Program-made: the position numbers and the translations under genes
Notes under the pieces: model-generated
The model's database searches: none
Seen by the model: only the letters and a program-made list of their open reading frames with translations
Told to the model about the DNA's origin: nothing
Shown here: positions 16,976-25,396 of the stretch, piece by piece
How positions within the stretch are numbered: the first letter of the stretch is position 1
Layout: the number at the start of each line of letters is the position of its first letter
Assembly: GCF_007860125.1 (NCBI RefSeq)
Contig: NZ_SJPW01000002.1
Location: 1,031,768 to 1,095,767, forward strand
Reading direction: 5' to 3'
Length of the DNA: 64,000 bases
Source of the DNA: Rubripirellula tenax
Lineage (GTDB): Bacteria; Planctomycetota; Planctomycetia; Pirellulales; Pirellulaceae

Positions 16976-19576
16976 TTACTCGATCTTCGCAAGCAATGTC
17001 TCCAGCCCAGTCTGCCAGACATCTCCTTGCCCCGTTTCCACGCCGGAAAGGGCTATCCTGCGAGTGAGTTGTGACTTGAGTTTCATGAATTGGCTTTCTC
17101 GCTGCGAAGGGTCGTTGGTAACGTTCGCCAACAACCATTGGCACCTCGCCAGATAGAAATTCGCTTCATGGGATTGTTGGCGATGTTCCTCCGTCCCTTT
17201 GTCCGAATAGCTGAGTTGGTGCAAGGCATTGGAAAGCTTCACCCATCCCCAAATTGGTGAAGCTTCGCCGTCGTCCGTTGTTTCCGAAGGACCATTAATG
17301 GCATCGAGAAGTCCGCCCACCTTGTCCTGCTGAAATGCGATCTCTTGAAGCAGTTTCGCTGCTCGCATTTGAAACGCGATCGCAGTGGGAGACGTCTGCA
17401 ATACTTCGCGGATCATTTCCAGTGATGCGGTTGGGTTCCCAGATCGCAGAAACAAGTCTGCTCGCAGCATCGCTACCGACAACCGCGATGACTCGGGAAA
17501 GTCCGGTTGCTTCAGGGCTCGAACGAAGGCACTCTCGGCATGGTCGAAACAGGCTTTCGACAGCTCGTCCGACGCCGCTTTCATACCGAAGGTCGCCCAA
17601 GACTGTCCGATCCAAACTTGTATGGCTTCCCATCGCTCGGCATCGTGGGTTTCCACCGATTTGAGCAGATCGGTGAGAAGAGTCACTTGCCACGGGCTCA
17701 CTTTGTTAGCCTGTACCAGGTTTTCGACCAGCCCTTTCGCCAACGCCGTGTACCGCGATCCCAGTTCCGGATGCGACTTGGCATCAAGTTTGGCGAGCGA
17801 TTGATACGCCTCTTTCCAATTCCCCTTGGAAGTTTTGATTCGGTACAACGTATCGAAAACGGCGTCGGCGGTGCTCTTGTCAACAAGCACCATGCCTTTC
17901 TTCTTTTTCGAATCGGTGGTGATCTTTCTGGTAACCGCCATCGGGTCTGCCTCAAGCCACTGAAGTGCATCGTCCAGATTCCCTAGTCGCTCAGCAATCT
18001 TTGCGAGCAGAAGTTTTGCCGAAACCAGATTCAATGTCGGCGACGCAACATCGCCCTGCATCGACTCGACAGCGACTCGCAGATGCTTATCTGCCGACTT
18101 CAGCAGCGACACCATCTCCTTCGGATCCGGATCGCCGCCACTCGCTTGATCGACAAAGTGAGACCAGTACGCATTCCCGGCCGCCAACTGAGATGACTCA
18201 AACTGACCGGATTCCTTGTCGATTTTTAAAAACGTCTCGGCTGCCAATAGAGGTTTTCCAAATGCGAAATAGGATTGAGCCAGATGCATCCAGATGGCAT
18301 CCAGTTTCGGATCACTCGGCCATCGCTGTTGGACAATCTCGGCAACCGATTTCAATTGATCCAGTTCCCCAACTTGATCACGGATTCCCCAATGAGAAGC
18401 GTTGGCTTCTTGGCAGGCGGCAATCGCGATCATAGCGGCCTCACGTGTCGCCGCTTCCTTGGGGTCTCCCCATCGGGCCGCCATTTCGCCGTAGACGCTT
18501 GCTTCGACAAGTTGTCCCGCGGTGTAGGAAAGATACGCCAGAAGATAGGTCAGTTCGTTGACCTTGATTTCGTCTTTTTCCTTCTGAGCAATCCGAAATG
18601 CATGACGGCAAAGAAAAATCGTTTCGCCGAGCGTCTTTCGGTAGTCTTCGCTCAATTCGTCTTTTTCTTTCTCGTCCAACGCACCCAGCACTTCATAGCT
18701 ATCGAACATGTCTTGATAGGCGGCTGACAGAAGTACGCGAGGCCGATCCACCGGCACCTCATCAATTCGCTGACGCGGTTCAGTGGCCGCAGGCGGTTGC
18801 ACGTTACGTTTCGCGACGGCACCACGATAGGGCGATCGTTCTTCCGCTTTGACTGTCGCTTCTTTGGATCCGGTTCGCTTCGTAGTCTTGGAAAGACTGG
18901 CGGCGACACTGCTTGATGACTCGGTGCTGCTATCGGACAGTACCTGCGGATCGGGAACTTCGCTTAACAGTTTCAACAACCGTTGGCGGTCTATCTTTTG
19001 ATCCGCAAACGGCTGTACAGCCCTGGAAGGCGAAGCGACTTGCTTCCTCGTGCTTTCCTTTGCAGTCTGCTCCTCAGCACGGCGACTGAGGGCGAATGCA
19101 CCGACGGAGAGAAGGAAAAATCCAATCACCCCTACGAGACCGCCGATCAAAAACCAGTTCTGTTTGCGACCAGACGGCTTCGCCTCGTTACCCGGACCAG
19201 AGTCCTCATCGGCCGCGTTGGATCTTTGTCGTGATGATCGATGACTGCTCGAGCGTTCGCCGCCGCTATCCTGTGTTTCGTCACTTTCGAGTTGCTCGAC
19301 CGTTTTCATCGGAGCGCGCATCACGGCTCCGAAAACTTCGATCTCGGCGCCGCATTCGCATTCGACCCACTCGCCAATGTCCTCGGGTCCGACAAGGTAG
19401 GAGTCTTTGCACGCCGCACAGTGAACCGGGACCTCGGCCATGCTGGCGGCGCGCAGTGCGATTAGCTTAGTTCCGCAATCACATTGAACGGAACTTGGCA
19501 GCCGGTCGGACGCAAATTCAACGACCGAAAAACATATCGGACACTGTCCACGTTGTTTCATTCTTGGACGGCTCAC
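16976..19576 (-). CDS. Zinc-ribbon membrane protein with TPR-like repeats
   Basis: An 866-residue protein with no single family recognised. The N-terminus has two zinc-ribbon-like cysteine clusters (C12, C15, C32, C34 and C53, C56, C73, C75). A Ser/Arg-rich linker and one membrane helix (about 141-164) follow. The long C-terminal part is alpha-helical and TPR-like, with repeated Ala/Leu-rich pairs of helices (for example AAETFLKIDKESGQFESSQL and ARCQWLLANVTNDPSQRES). The cytoplasmic zinc ribbons and the TPR-like region suggest a scaffold. Its start lies 25 bases from the end of the vWA gene, supporting one transcription unit with the Hsp70, vWA and J-like genes. Confidence 0.75.
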   Translation of the reverse strand: MSRPRMKQRGQCPICFSVVEFASDRLPSSVQCDCGTKLIALRAASMAEVPVHCAACKDSYLVGPEDIGEWVECECGAEIEVFGAVMRAPMKTVEQLESDETQDSGGERSSSHRSSRQRSNAADEDSGPGNEAKPSGRKQNWFLIGGLVGVIGFFLLSVGAFALSRRAEEQTAKESTRKQVASPSRAVQPFADQKIDRQRLLKLLSEVPDPQVLSDSSTESSSSVAASLSKTTKRTGSKEATVKAEERSPYRGAVAKRNVQPPAATEPRQRIDEVPVDRPRVLLSAAYQDMFDSYEVLGALDEKEKDELSEDYRKTLGETIFLCRHAFRIAQKEKDEIKVNELTYLLAYLSYTAGQLVEASVYGEMAARWGDPKEAATREAAMIAIAACQEANASHWGIRDQVGELDQLKSVAEIVQQRWPSDPKLDAIWMHLAQSYFAFGKPLLAAETFLKIDKESGQFESSQLAAGNAYWSHFVDQASGGDPDPKEMVSLLKSADKHLRVAVESMQGDVASPTLNLVSAKLLLAKIAERLGNLDDALQWLEADPMAVTRKITTDSKKKKGMVLVDKSTADAVFDTLYRIKTSKGNWKEAYQSLAKLDAKSHPELGSRYTALAKGLVENLVQANKVSPWQVTLLTDLLKSVETHDAERWEAIQVWIGQSWATFGMKAASDELSKACFDHAESAFVRALKQPDFPESSRLSVAMLRADLFLRSGNPTASLEMIREVLQTSPTAIAFQMRAAKLLQEIAFQQDKVGGLLDAINGPSETTDDGEASPIWGWVKLSNALHQLSYSDKGTEEHRQQSHEANFYLARCQWLLANVTNDPSQRESQFMKLKSQLTRRIALSGVETGQGDVWQTGLETLLAKIE

Positions 19577-19601
19577 GTTGGCTCGATCGGCGGCGTTTGA
19601 A

Positions 19602-20993
19602 TCATTTCGGTTTGGCCGTTACTGGAAGCGTGAGTCCCCAAACCGGTCCTCGTAAATTGTTTCGTGGGCGCGGATACTGCTTCGCCATCTGGACCCCTTC
19701 GGGCGAAACGCCGACATCCTTGTACGTTCCACGATGCGTGCTGGCAAGTTTCTTGAACTCTACCGAGTCCGATGGTTTCACTTCCATCCCGCGCGTGTGA
19801 ACAATGACGCGCGGGTTCGGTCGGGCTGCATAGAACTGAGCCGCCTTGTCGGTGAAGGCTCCATCGCCAAGGACATAGATCACGTCTGGCTGCAACTGAA
19901 ACGCAGCCCCAATCGCTTCCATCCCGTTTGTCTTCAAACACAACGGCACCGTTTGCAACCACTGAAACAGAAACTGCTTGTTGCGGTCAGTTGCGGGAAC
20001 CAACTTCAACACCGCATTGGGATGCATCATGGGGTAGGCCGTGTCGCTGTAGAAGATGACATAGAACCGCTGTTTCGGTGTCAATCGATTGATCGTCAAC
20101 ACCAATTCGTGAAGTGCCGTCTCGAATCGCCCCCTCGTCATACTGTTGGAGTTGTCGATCACGAACACGTAGTTGGTCGCCGCCATTTGGCTGCCGAACA
20201 CTGTCGGCTTGGCGGGCTTCGCCATTGCCTTGGCCTCTGGTTTGGCCGGTGGCTTGATCGAATCACCGACGATCGCGCCCGACAAGTCGGGTACGACGTC
20301 CGCCAACTCCATCGGCACCTCGCTTGTTTCGGGCTGGGCTTCGAGGTCCGTCACCTCGGTCGGTTCTGCGACATCGATCGGTGTCATATCGACGACGACG
20401 TCGTCAATGACATCATCGACCGATGATGTCGTAGCAACAAACCCAAGCATCTCGGGCTTTTCTTCGATGAAAACAATACTTGCCAGCAGCAAGATCACGG
20501 CGACGTGAATCAAGATGCTGATGCCGGTGCCACCCAATTGCCTAGTAAGCTGAGCTTGTCTCTCGCGTATCCAAAACTGGAACCGCAAAAGACGCCGTCG
20601 CCAACCTACGGACTCTTCCAACAAACGCTCTTGTTCTTCCTCTTCCACACTCGGGTCGGTCAGGTGTTGAAGGTCGTCGCGGATCGATTCGATGACATGA
20701 TCAGCAATGACCGGCGGGACAAAGGTTGCGGAAGTTTGGCTTGCCTGAGGTCGAGTGGCGGCGTTGAGCAGGTCATGAAATCCGTTTGCTTGGGCCCATT
20801 CCAATTCCGTTGATGGAATCTCAAACGGATTTTCGCCGTCGCTGATGATCGTCATCCCACGGTCTGCGGGCCGATAGAATCCATCGGCCTGCGCCGCAGC
20901 CAAATCGTCGCTAGGAATGCGAAACAGCTCGCTGCCGTTGGAGACGACAATGAAATTGTCTGGCAAATCCATCGATGGAACGATACCCGTCAT
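19602..20993 (-). CDS. vWA-domain membrane protein
   Basis: A 463-residue protein. Residues 10-80 contain two similar short segments (FIVVSNGSELFRIPSDDLAA and MTIISDGENPFEIPSTELEW). A membrane helix runs about 156-176, then an acidic Asp/Glu/Val/Pro-rich stretch, then a von Willebrand A domain from about 274 with a complete MIDAS start (D280-x-S282-x-S284 in VIDNSNSM) and the later YVLGDGAF strand. It is probably a metal-dependent protein-binding domain on the far side of the membrane from the N-terminus. The start codon overlaps the stop of the Hsp70 gene by one base (TAATG), so the two are almost certainly translated together. Confidence 0.85.
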   Translation of the reverse strand: MTGIVPSMDLPDNFIVVSNGSELFRIPSDDLAAAQADGFYRPADRGMTIISDGENPFEIPSTELEWAQANGFHDLLNAATRPQASQTSATFVPPVIADHVIESIRDDLQHLTDPSVEEEEQERLLEESVGWRRRLLRFQFWIRERQAQLTRQLGGTGISILIHVAVILLLASIVFIEEKPEMLGFVATTSSVDDVIDDVVVDMTPIDVAEPTEVTDLEAQPETSEVPMELADVVPDLSGAIVGDSIKPPAKPEAKAMAKPAKPTVFGSQMAATNYVFVIDNSNSMTRGRFETALHELVLTINRLTPKQRFYVIFYSDTAYPMMHPNAVLKLVPATDRNKQFLFQWLQTVPLCLKTNGMEAIGAAFQLQPDVIYVLGDGAFTDKAAQFYAARPNPRVIVHTRGMEVKPSDSVEFKKLASTHRGTYKDVGVSPEGVQMAKQYPRPRNNLRGPVWGLTLPVTAKPK

Positions 20994-22843
20994 TATGAAA
21001 TCCCCCTACGCCGATTTTTCCAATCACTGGTGTCGATTGTAGGCGGCGCTTTTATGTTCGGCGCCGTTTTTTCCTCCGCATCTATTTCTATCGACGTCGC
21101 TGTTTTCTTGGCAACCCGATTCGAATCGCCCGCCTTACGTGTGACTCGTTTGAGTTTCTTTCGCGGTGAAGGGCCGGACGCGGCTTTTGTTGACTTGGCT
21201 GCCGTCACAATGACCGGAGCATCATTTTCGTAGTCGTCCGAATCGGCCGGCGATGCCTCGCTGGGTTGATCGTTCGACGTCGGTGTCGCAACATCCGTTC
21301 CCAGATCGTCAAGACCATTTGCGATTCGCCGTGCCCACAGTTCAAACAGCTCAGCGTTAAGTCCCTGCCCGCGCTGGAGCAACGTGGTTGCTTGACAATT
21401 CAATTTGGGCAGCGAAGCACCGACGGTCAGCCGACCATCCTGGGCATAGTCAAAACGGACGACAATGTCGGTTCCTTTGGGAGTATCGGGCGGCAACGGA
21501 TCGACATAACACTTTCCCACCATCGTCGCGTTCGTTCCCAAGTCATCTCCCCCTTCGACGACCTGGATTTTCACGTTGGGTTGGTTCTTTTTATGAGTTC
21601 GAAATCGCACCGACATCGACGCGGGCAGTGGCGAATTGCGAGCGATCATGATTTTGCGTCGCGGTTGTCCCGTCATCGGGTCGACCGCCAACACGCCAAG
21701 GTCATGCGAGTTGACGTTGGTCACCGATACACCGGCAAAAGCACTTGCATCATGATTCAATCGAACGCCTGCGTAAATCGCCGCGCCATGACAAATGGCT
21801 TCGTCGGGTGAAAGCGATCGGTCCACCTTCAAGCCAGACAAATGCTCTAGCTCAGATTGAATCATCGGCATCCGAGTCGAACCGCCGACCAGCAGCAGCC
21901 TGGTCAATTGTTTGAAATCAAGTTTCGCTTCGTCCATCGCAATTCGGGTTGTCAACAACGTCCGCTCGACCAGGTCTTCGGTCATTTTTGCGTAGACGGA
22001 TTGCGACAGTTCCGTGCGCAACCGCATTCCTTCAAAGTTGAAACCGATGATGAACGACTCGCGCTGAGTCAGCGCGTGCTTTACCTGATTGGCTTTTTGC
22101 ATAAGTTCCTGCTGTCCGAAGACGTTTTGCCGAGGATCGACACCGTGTTCCTTCACAAATGCTTCGGCGATAAAGTCAACGATGCGGCGATCCCAATCGA
22201 CGCCGCCAAGATAAACGTCGCCTGCGGTCGCAACGGTGTTGAAGTCTCGACCGTCGATCTCCATGACGGTTACGTCAAAGGTGCCGCCGCCGAGATCGTA
22301 CACAAGCACGCGTTCCAGTTCGCGACTTCCACCTTGGGGCGTCAAAAATCCTTGCCCAACACCGTAAGTGATCGCTGCGGCGGTGGGTTCATTGATGATA
22401 TCGATGACATCTAACCCAGCCAAACGCCCAGCGTCCTGAGTCGCTTTGCGACAGGGTTCGTTGAAAAAAGCGGGCACCGTGACGACAGCCTTCTCGAAGG
22501 GTCCGATCACCAACTCGGCATCTTCCTTCAGCTTCTTCAGAACCAAAGCCTCCAGCACTTCCGGAGGCAACGAGTGACCAAGCACTTTGTTGCGAAAAGC
22601 AACTTCACCGACGTCTCGTTTGGCGAACAAAGCCAGTCGTTCGGGTTCGAGCATTCCCGCCTCGATCGCTTCGGCACCCACGACGGGTCCCGATCGATCG
22701 AGGAAAACGGCGCTGGGCGTCGTCAAACTTCCCTCAGCGTTTTGAATCGTACGCGGTCGTCCCGAGTCATCTAGACATGCGACCGCTGAAAAAGTCGTAC
22801 CTAGATCGATCCCAACAGCGAGCGGCTTGAATCCCTTGCTCAT
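20993..22843 (-). CDS. Hsp70-family (DnaK-like) chaperone
   Basis: A 616-residue Hsp70. The ATG at 22843 places the canonical phosphate-1 loop near the N-terminus (AVGIDLGTTFSAVACLDD); upstream in-frame codons are unlikely coding. Phosphate-2 (VLVYDLGGGTFDVTVM), the adenosine motif (LLLVGGSTRMPMI) and the NEPTAAAITYG segment are intact, so the ATPase domain should be active. The substrate-binding part is short, and the tail is unusual: Lys/Arg/Ala-rich (SPRKKLKRVTRK) rather than the acidic end of housekeeping DnaK. It heads a four-gene minus-strand set with vWA, zinc-ribbon/TPR-like and J-like membrane proteins, so it is a specialised Hsp70 rather than the general DnaK. Confidence 0.93.
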   Translation of the reverse strand: MSKGFKPLAVGIDLGTTFSAVACLDDSGRPRTIQNAEGSLTTPSAVFLDRSGPVVGAEAIEAGMLEPERLALFAKRDVGEVAFRNKVLGHSLPPEVLEALVLKKLKEDAELVIGPFEKAVVTVPAFFNEPCRKATQDAGRLAGLDVIDIINEPTAAAITYGVGQGFLTPQGGSRELERVLVYDLGGGTFDVTVMEIDGRDFNTVATAGDVYLGGVDWDRRIVDFIAEAFVKEHGVDPRQNVFGQQELMQKANQVKHALTQRESFIIGFNFEGMRLRTELSQSVYAKMTEDLVERTLLTTRIAMDEAKLDFKQLTRLLLVGGSTRMPMIQSELEHLSGLKVDRSLSPDEAICHGAAIYAGVRLNHDASAFAGVSVTNVNSHDLGVLAVDPMTGQPRRKIMIARNSPLPASMSVRFRTHKKNQPNVKIQVVEGGDDLGTNATMVGKCYVDPLPPDTPKGTDIVVRFDYAQDGRLTVGASLPKLNCQATTLLQRGQGLNAELFELWARRIANGLDDLGTDVATPTSNDQPSEASPADSDDYENDAPVIVTAAKSTKAASGPSPRKKLKRVTRKAGDSNRVAKKTATSIEIDAEEKTAPNIKAPPTIDTSDWKNRRRGIS

Positions 22844-22989
22844 ACGACTTCCAAAAACTGCATTCGCGGGTGCAAAAACGGTGGCCAAGACAAACGATCC
22901 GCTAAGAACTTCGTGTGATGGCGGGTGGCCGACATGCAACGAAAGGCGAAACGAGTTTTCCAATGTCACCATTATAGTGAAAAAAAAGG

Positions 22990-23357
22990 AACACGATGTC
23001 GCTCAAAAGGATCGCTTCTGGCCGTTACCGCCACCGGCGGCCAGCGACACGAATCGACGGAGTTTGAAAACTTGATCGCAAACTGTGATTTGAGCCTCCA
23101 TCGCTACGACCGTCGGCCCAACGCGATGGCCGGTGACAAGGGCTACAGCGCTGGGGCGATTCGCGAAAGCATCCAAGAGCGAGCGGTCGAGTCGATCCCA
23201 TGAGACGCAAGACGATCACTTCGACCGCGAAGGATACCGAGGCAGAAACATCGCCGAACGCCTCATCGGCTGGCTCAAAGAGTCGCATCGTATGGTAACG
23301 CGATCCGATAGACTGACCTGTTCCTACACGAACTTCGCGCCACTCGCTGCCATGTGA
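22990..23357 (+). pseudogene. Frameshifted C-terminal relic of an IS5-type transposase
   Basis: Only the last ~115 residues are recognisable. In one frame the relic reads LLAVTATGGQRHESTEFENL and MAGDKGYSAGAIRESIQER. After a frameshift near 23200 it continues as DDHFDREGYRGRNIAERLIG and WLKESHRMVTRSDRL, ending with TGA at 23357. These match the DKGY and the Y-x-x-R-N-x-x-E-R-x-I-x-x-L-K parts of IS5/IS427-group DDE transposases. The N-terminal catalytic part is missing, and I could not find terminal repeats. It sits in the gap between the Hsp70 operon and the first sulfatase. Confidence 0.85.
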
Positions 23358-23510
23358 CGGGTCATTCAAATACGCTGCTAGACCGTACCCCGAGCCAATC
23401 ATGTTTTTTCACCATCGACGCAATAGCAATGAAACGCAAAACGACACACCGAGAAGAGTCGTAGTGTAACCTCCAACTTCCTCACCGGAAGAAAAAACAA
23501 AGGCAGCTAA

Positions 23511-25331
23511 GTGAACAAGTTCATCGCATTCTGTATTTCGCTGGTTTGGCTTTCGACAATGTTTGCCAACGCCGCAGAATCACGCCCCAACATCATCGTG
23601 TTCTACACGGACGACCATGGCCACGCCGATCTTTCTTGCCAAGGAGTTCTTGATGACATCAAGACGCCCAATGTCGACGCGCTGGCAAAAAATGGTGTGC
23701 TCGCCCGGCATGGATACAGCACCGCGCCACAGTGCGTGCCGTCTCGGGCTGGACTGCTGATCGGAAAGTTCCAATCAAAATTCGGTGTTGAAGCCAACGG
23801 CAAGACGCTGAAAGGTTTTGACCGCGAGTTGACGATTGCCCAGCGATTGCAGAAAGCGGGTTACATGACCGCGCAATTCGGAAAATGGCACCTTGGCCCG
23901 GGGCCGCAAATCACCGAGCACGGATTCAAGCACGTTTTCAACCAGAACTCCGGCGCCCCCTTTGCGGCCAACGTCGGTCTTGATGGTACCGATCGCGAGA
24001 TGTCGAACGTACGGCCGGAAATGTATCACGTTGACGGATGCAGCAGAGCTGCGGCCTCGCTAATCGAACGATACAAGGACGATCCCTTCTTTCTGTATGT
24101 CGCTTATCGCGCGCCCCACGTCCCGTTGGACGCGCCGCAAAAGTACCTCGATCGATTTCCGGGAAAAATGCCTCAGCGACGTCGGCAGGCTTTGGCAATG
24201 CTGTCCGCAGTGGATGATGGCGTAGGACTGATCACCGAGACGCTATCTCAGAACAATCTGACTGAAAGAACGCTGATCTTCTACATCGGCGACAACGGTG
24301 CGCCTTTGAAGATTCACAAACGAGACGCGCCGGGCGGCGGCCCAGGCTGGGACGGTTCCTTGAACGATCCGCTCAACGGCGAAAAGGGAATGCTCTCCGA
24401 AGGCGGCATGCACGTGCCATTCGTGATCTCTTGGCCTGGCACGATTCCCGCAGGTCAAGTGTTCGATCACCCGGTGAGCGCACTTGACGTCGCAGCAACG
24501 GCTGCCGAACTGGCGGAGATCGAATCGAAACCTGGGGACTTCGACGGCGTCAATTTAATTCCGTATCTATCTGGTGAAAAGAAAGAAGCCCCCCATGAAT
24601 TTCTCGCCTGGCGTTGGGTTGCCCAATCGGCCATTCGTGAAGGCGACTGGAAACTGCTGCGTGGCGGTGACCGTGAGTACCTGTACAATCTGAAGAGTGA
24701 TCTCGAAGAGCAACATAATCTCGCCGGCGAGCATCCAGAGATTGCCGATCGTCTGCGCCAAAGACTATCGCGTTGGGCCAACGAGCTTGATCCGCCGGGT
24801 CTGGCCAATGGTGACATGTCCAAAGCGGCCACGGACTATTTTGACTTCTATCTCGACGGCAAACCGGTTGCCCCCCTGCGTGAAGTGATCGTGCCGAAAT
24901 CCGACTCGGCAAACGCCGAGCCAAAACCGAAGAGTTCAGCGTCTCCATGGACCATTCGCAGCGGTAAAATGAATGTCACGAGCGAAGGCTTGCAGATAAC
25001 TCCGCAAAAGCCGGCCGAGAAGCAAACACCGTTCATTACCCGAAATGGCTTGAGTCTTGTCGGTCCGGTTTCCGTCAACCTTGTTGTGAAGACGGCAACG
25101 TCTGGCGCGATCGGTCTTTCCTGGCGAGACTCAGCGGACAAAGATTTTGCCGCAGCAAATCGAGTGAACGTCGCAGTCGAAAAGTCGGAACAGTGGCAAA
25201 CCATCCAGACCAGCCTGCCCGGCGGATCGAAGATCATTCACGTCCGCATCCTAGTCCCGGCCGGAACCACGTCGATCAAGAGCATCGAACTGAAACCCGC
25301 CAGCGGACAAACGGTAACGCTAACGCAATAG
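23511..25331 (+). CDS. Secreted S1-family sulfatase with extra C-terminal beta-sandwich
   Basis: A 606-residue protein starting at GTG 23511 (AAAGGCAGC leader), giving the signal peptide MNKFIAFCISLVWLSTMFANA. The S1 sulfatase fold shows the metal-binding YTDDHGHAD, formylglycine motif C75-V-P-S-R, GKWHLGPGP, and the GDNGAPLK and GEKGMLSEGGMH segments. It hydrolyses a sulfate ester, probably on a polysaccharide, after conversion of C75 to formylglycine. Residues of about 485-606 form an additional domain (ITRNGLSLVGPVSVNLVVKT) that may bind carbohydrate. It is a close paralogue of the sulfatase at 39651, which lacks this tail. It may be co-transcribed with the next sulfatase (65-base gap). 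Confidence 0.93.
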   Translation: MNKFIAFCISLVWLSTMFANAAESRPNIIVFYTDDHGHADLSCQGVLDDIKTPNVDALAKNGVLARHGYSTAPQCVPSRAGLLIGKFQSKFGVEANGKTLKGFDRELTIAQRLQKAGYMTAQFGKWHLGPGPQITEHGFKHVFNQNSGAPFAANVGLDGTDREMSNVRPEMYHVDGCSRAAASLIERYKDDPFFLYVAYRAPHVPLDAPQKYLDRFPGKMPQRRRQALAMLSAVDDGVGLITETLSQNNLTERTLIFYIGDNGAPLKIHKRDAPGGGPGWDGSLNDPLNGEKGMLSEGGMHVPFVISWPGTIPAGQVFDHPVSALDVAATAAELAEIESKPGDFDGVNLIPYLSGEKKEAPHEFLAWRWVAQSAIREGDWKLLRGGDREYLYNLKSDLEEQHNLAGEHPEIADRLRQRLSRWANELDPPGLANGDMSKAATDYFDFYLDGKPVAPLREVIVPKSDSANAEPKPKSSASPWTIRSGKMNVTSEGLQITPQKPAEKQTPFITRNGLSLVGPVSVNLVVKTATSGAIGLSWRDSADKDFAAANRVNVAVEKSEQWQTIQTSLPGGSKIIHVRILVPAGTTSIKSIELKPASGQTVTLTQ

Positions 25332-25396
25332 CGATGCCTACTGATTTTGAAGCAACCCGGACCGTTCGAAAAACAAAACACCACTCAGACTTCACC

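Noticed and set aside
22844-23510. Search for terminal inverted repeats or target duplications of the IS5-type relic
   Set aside because: None could be identified by eye; the element is too truncated to define ends.
25193-25396. N-terminal extension of the second sulfatase overlapping the first
   Set aside because: The added residues are basic and low in structure, while the ATG at 25397 begins a clear signal peptide.
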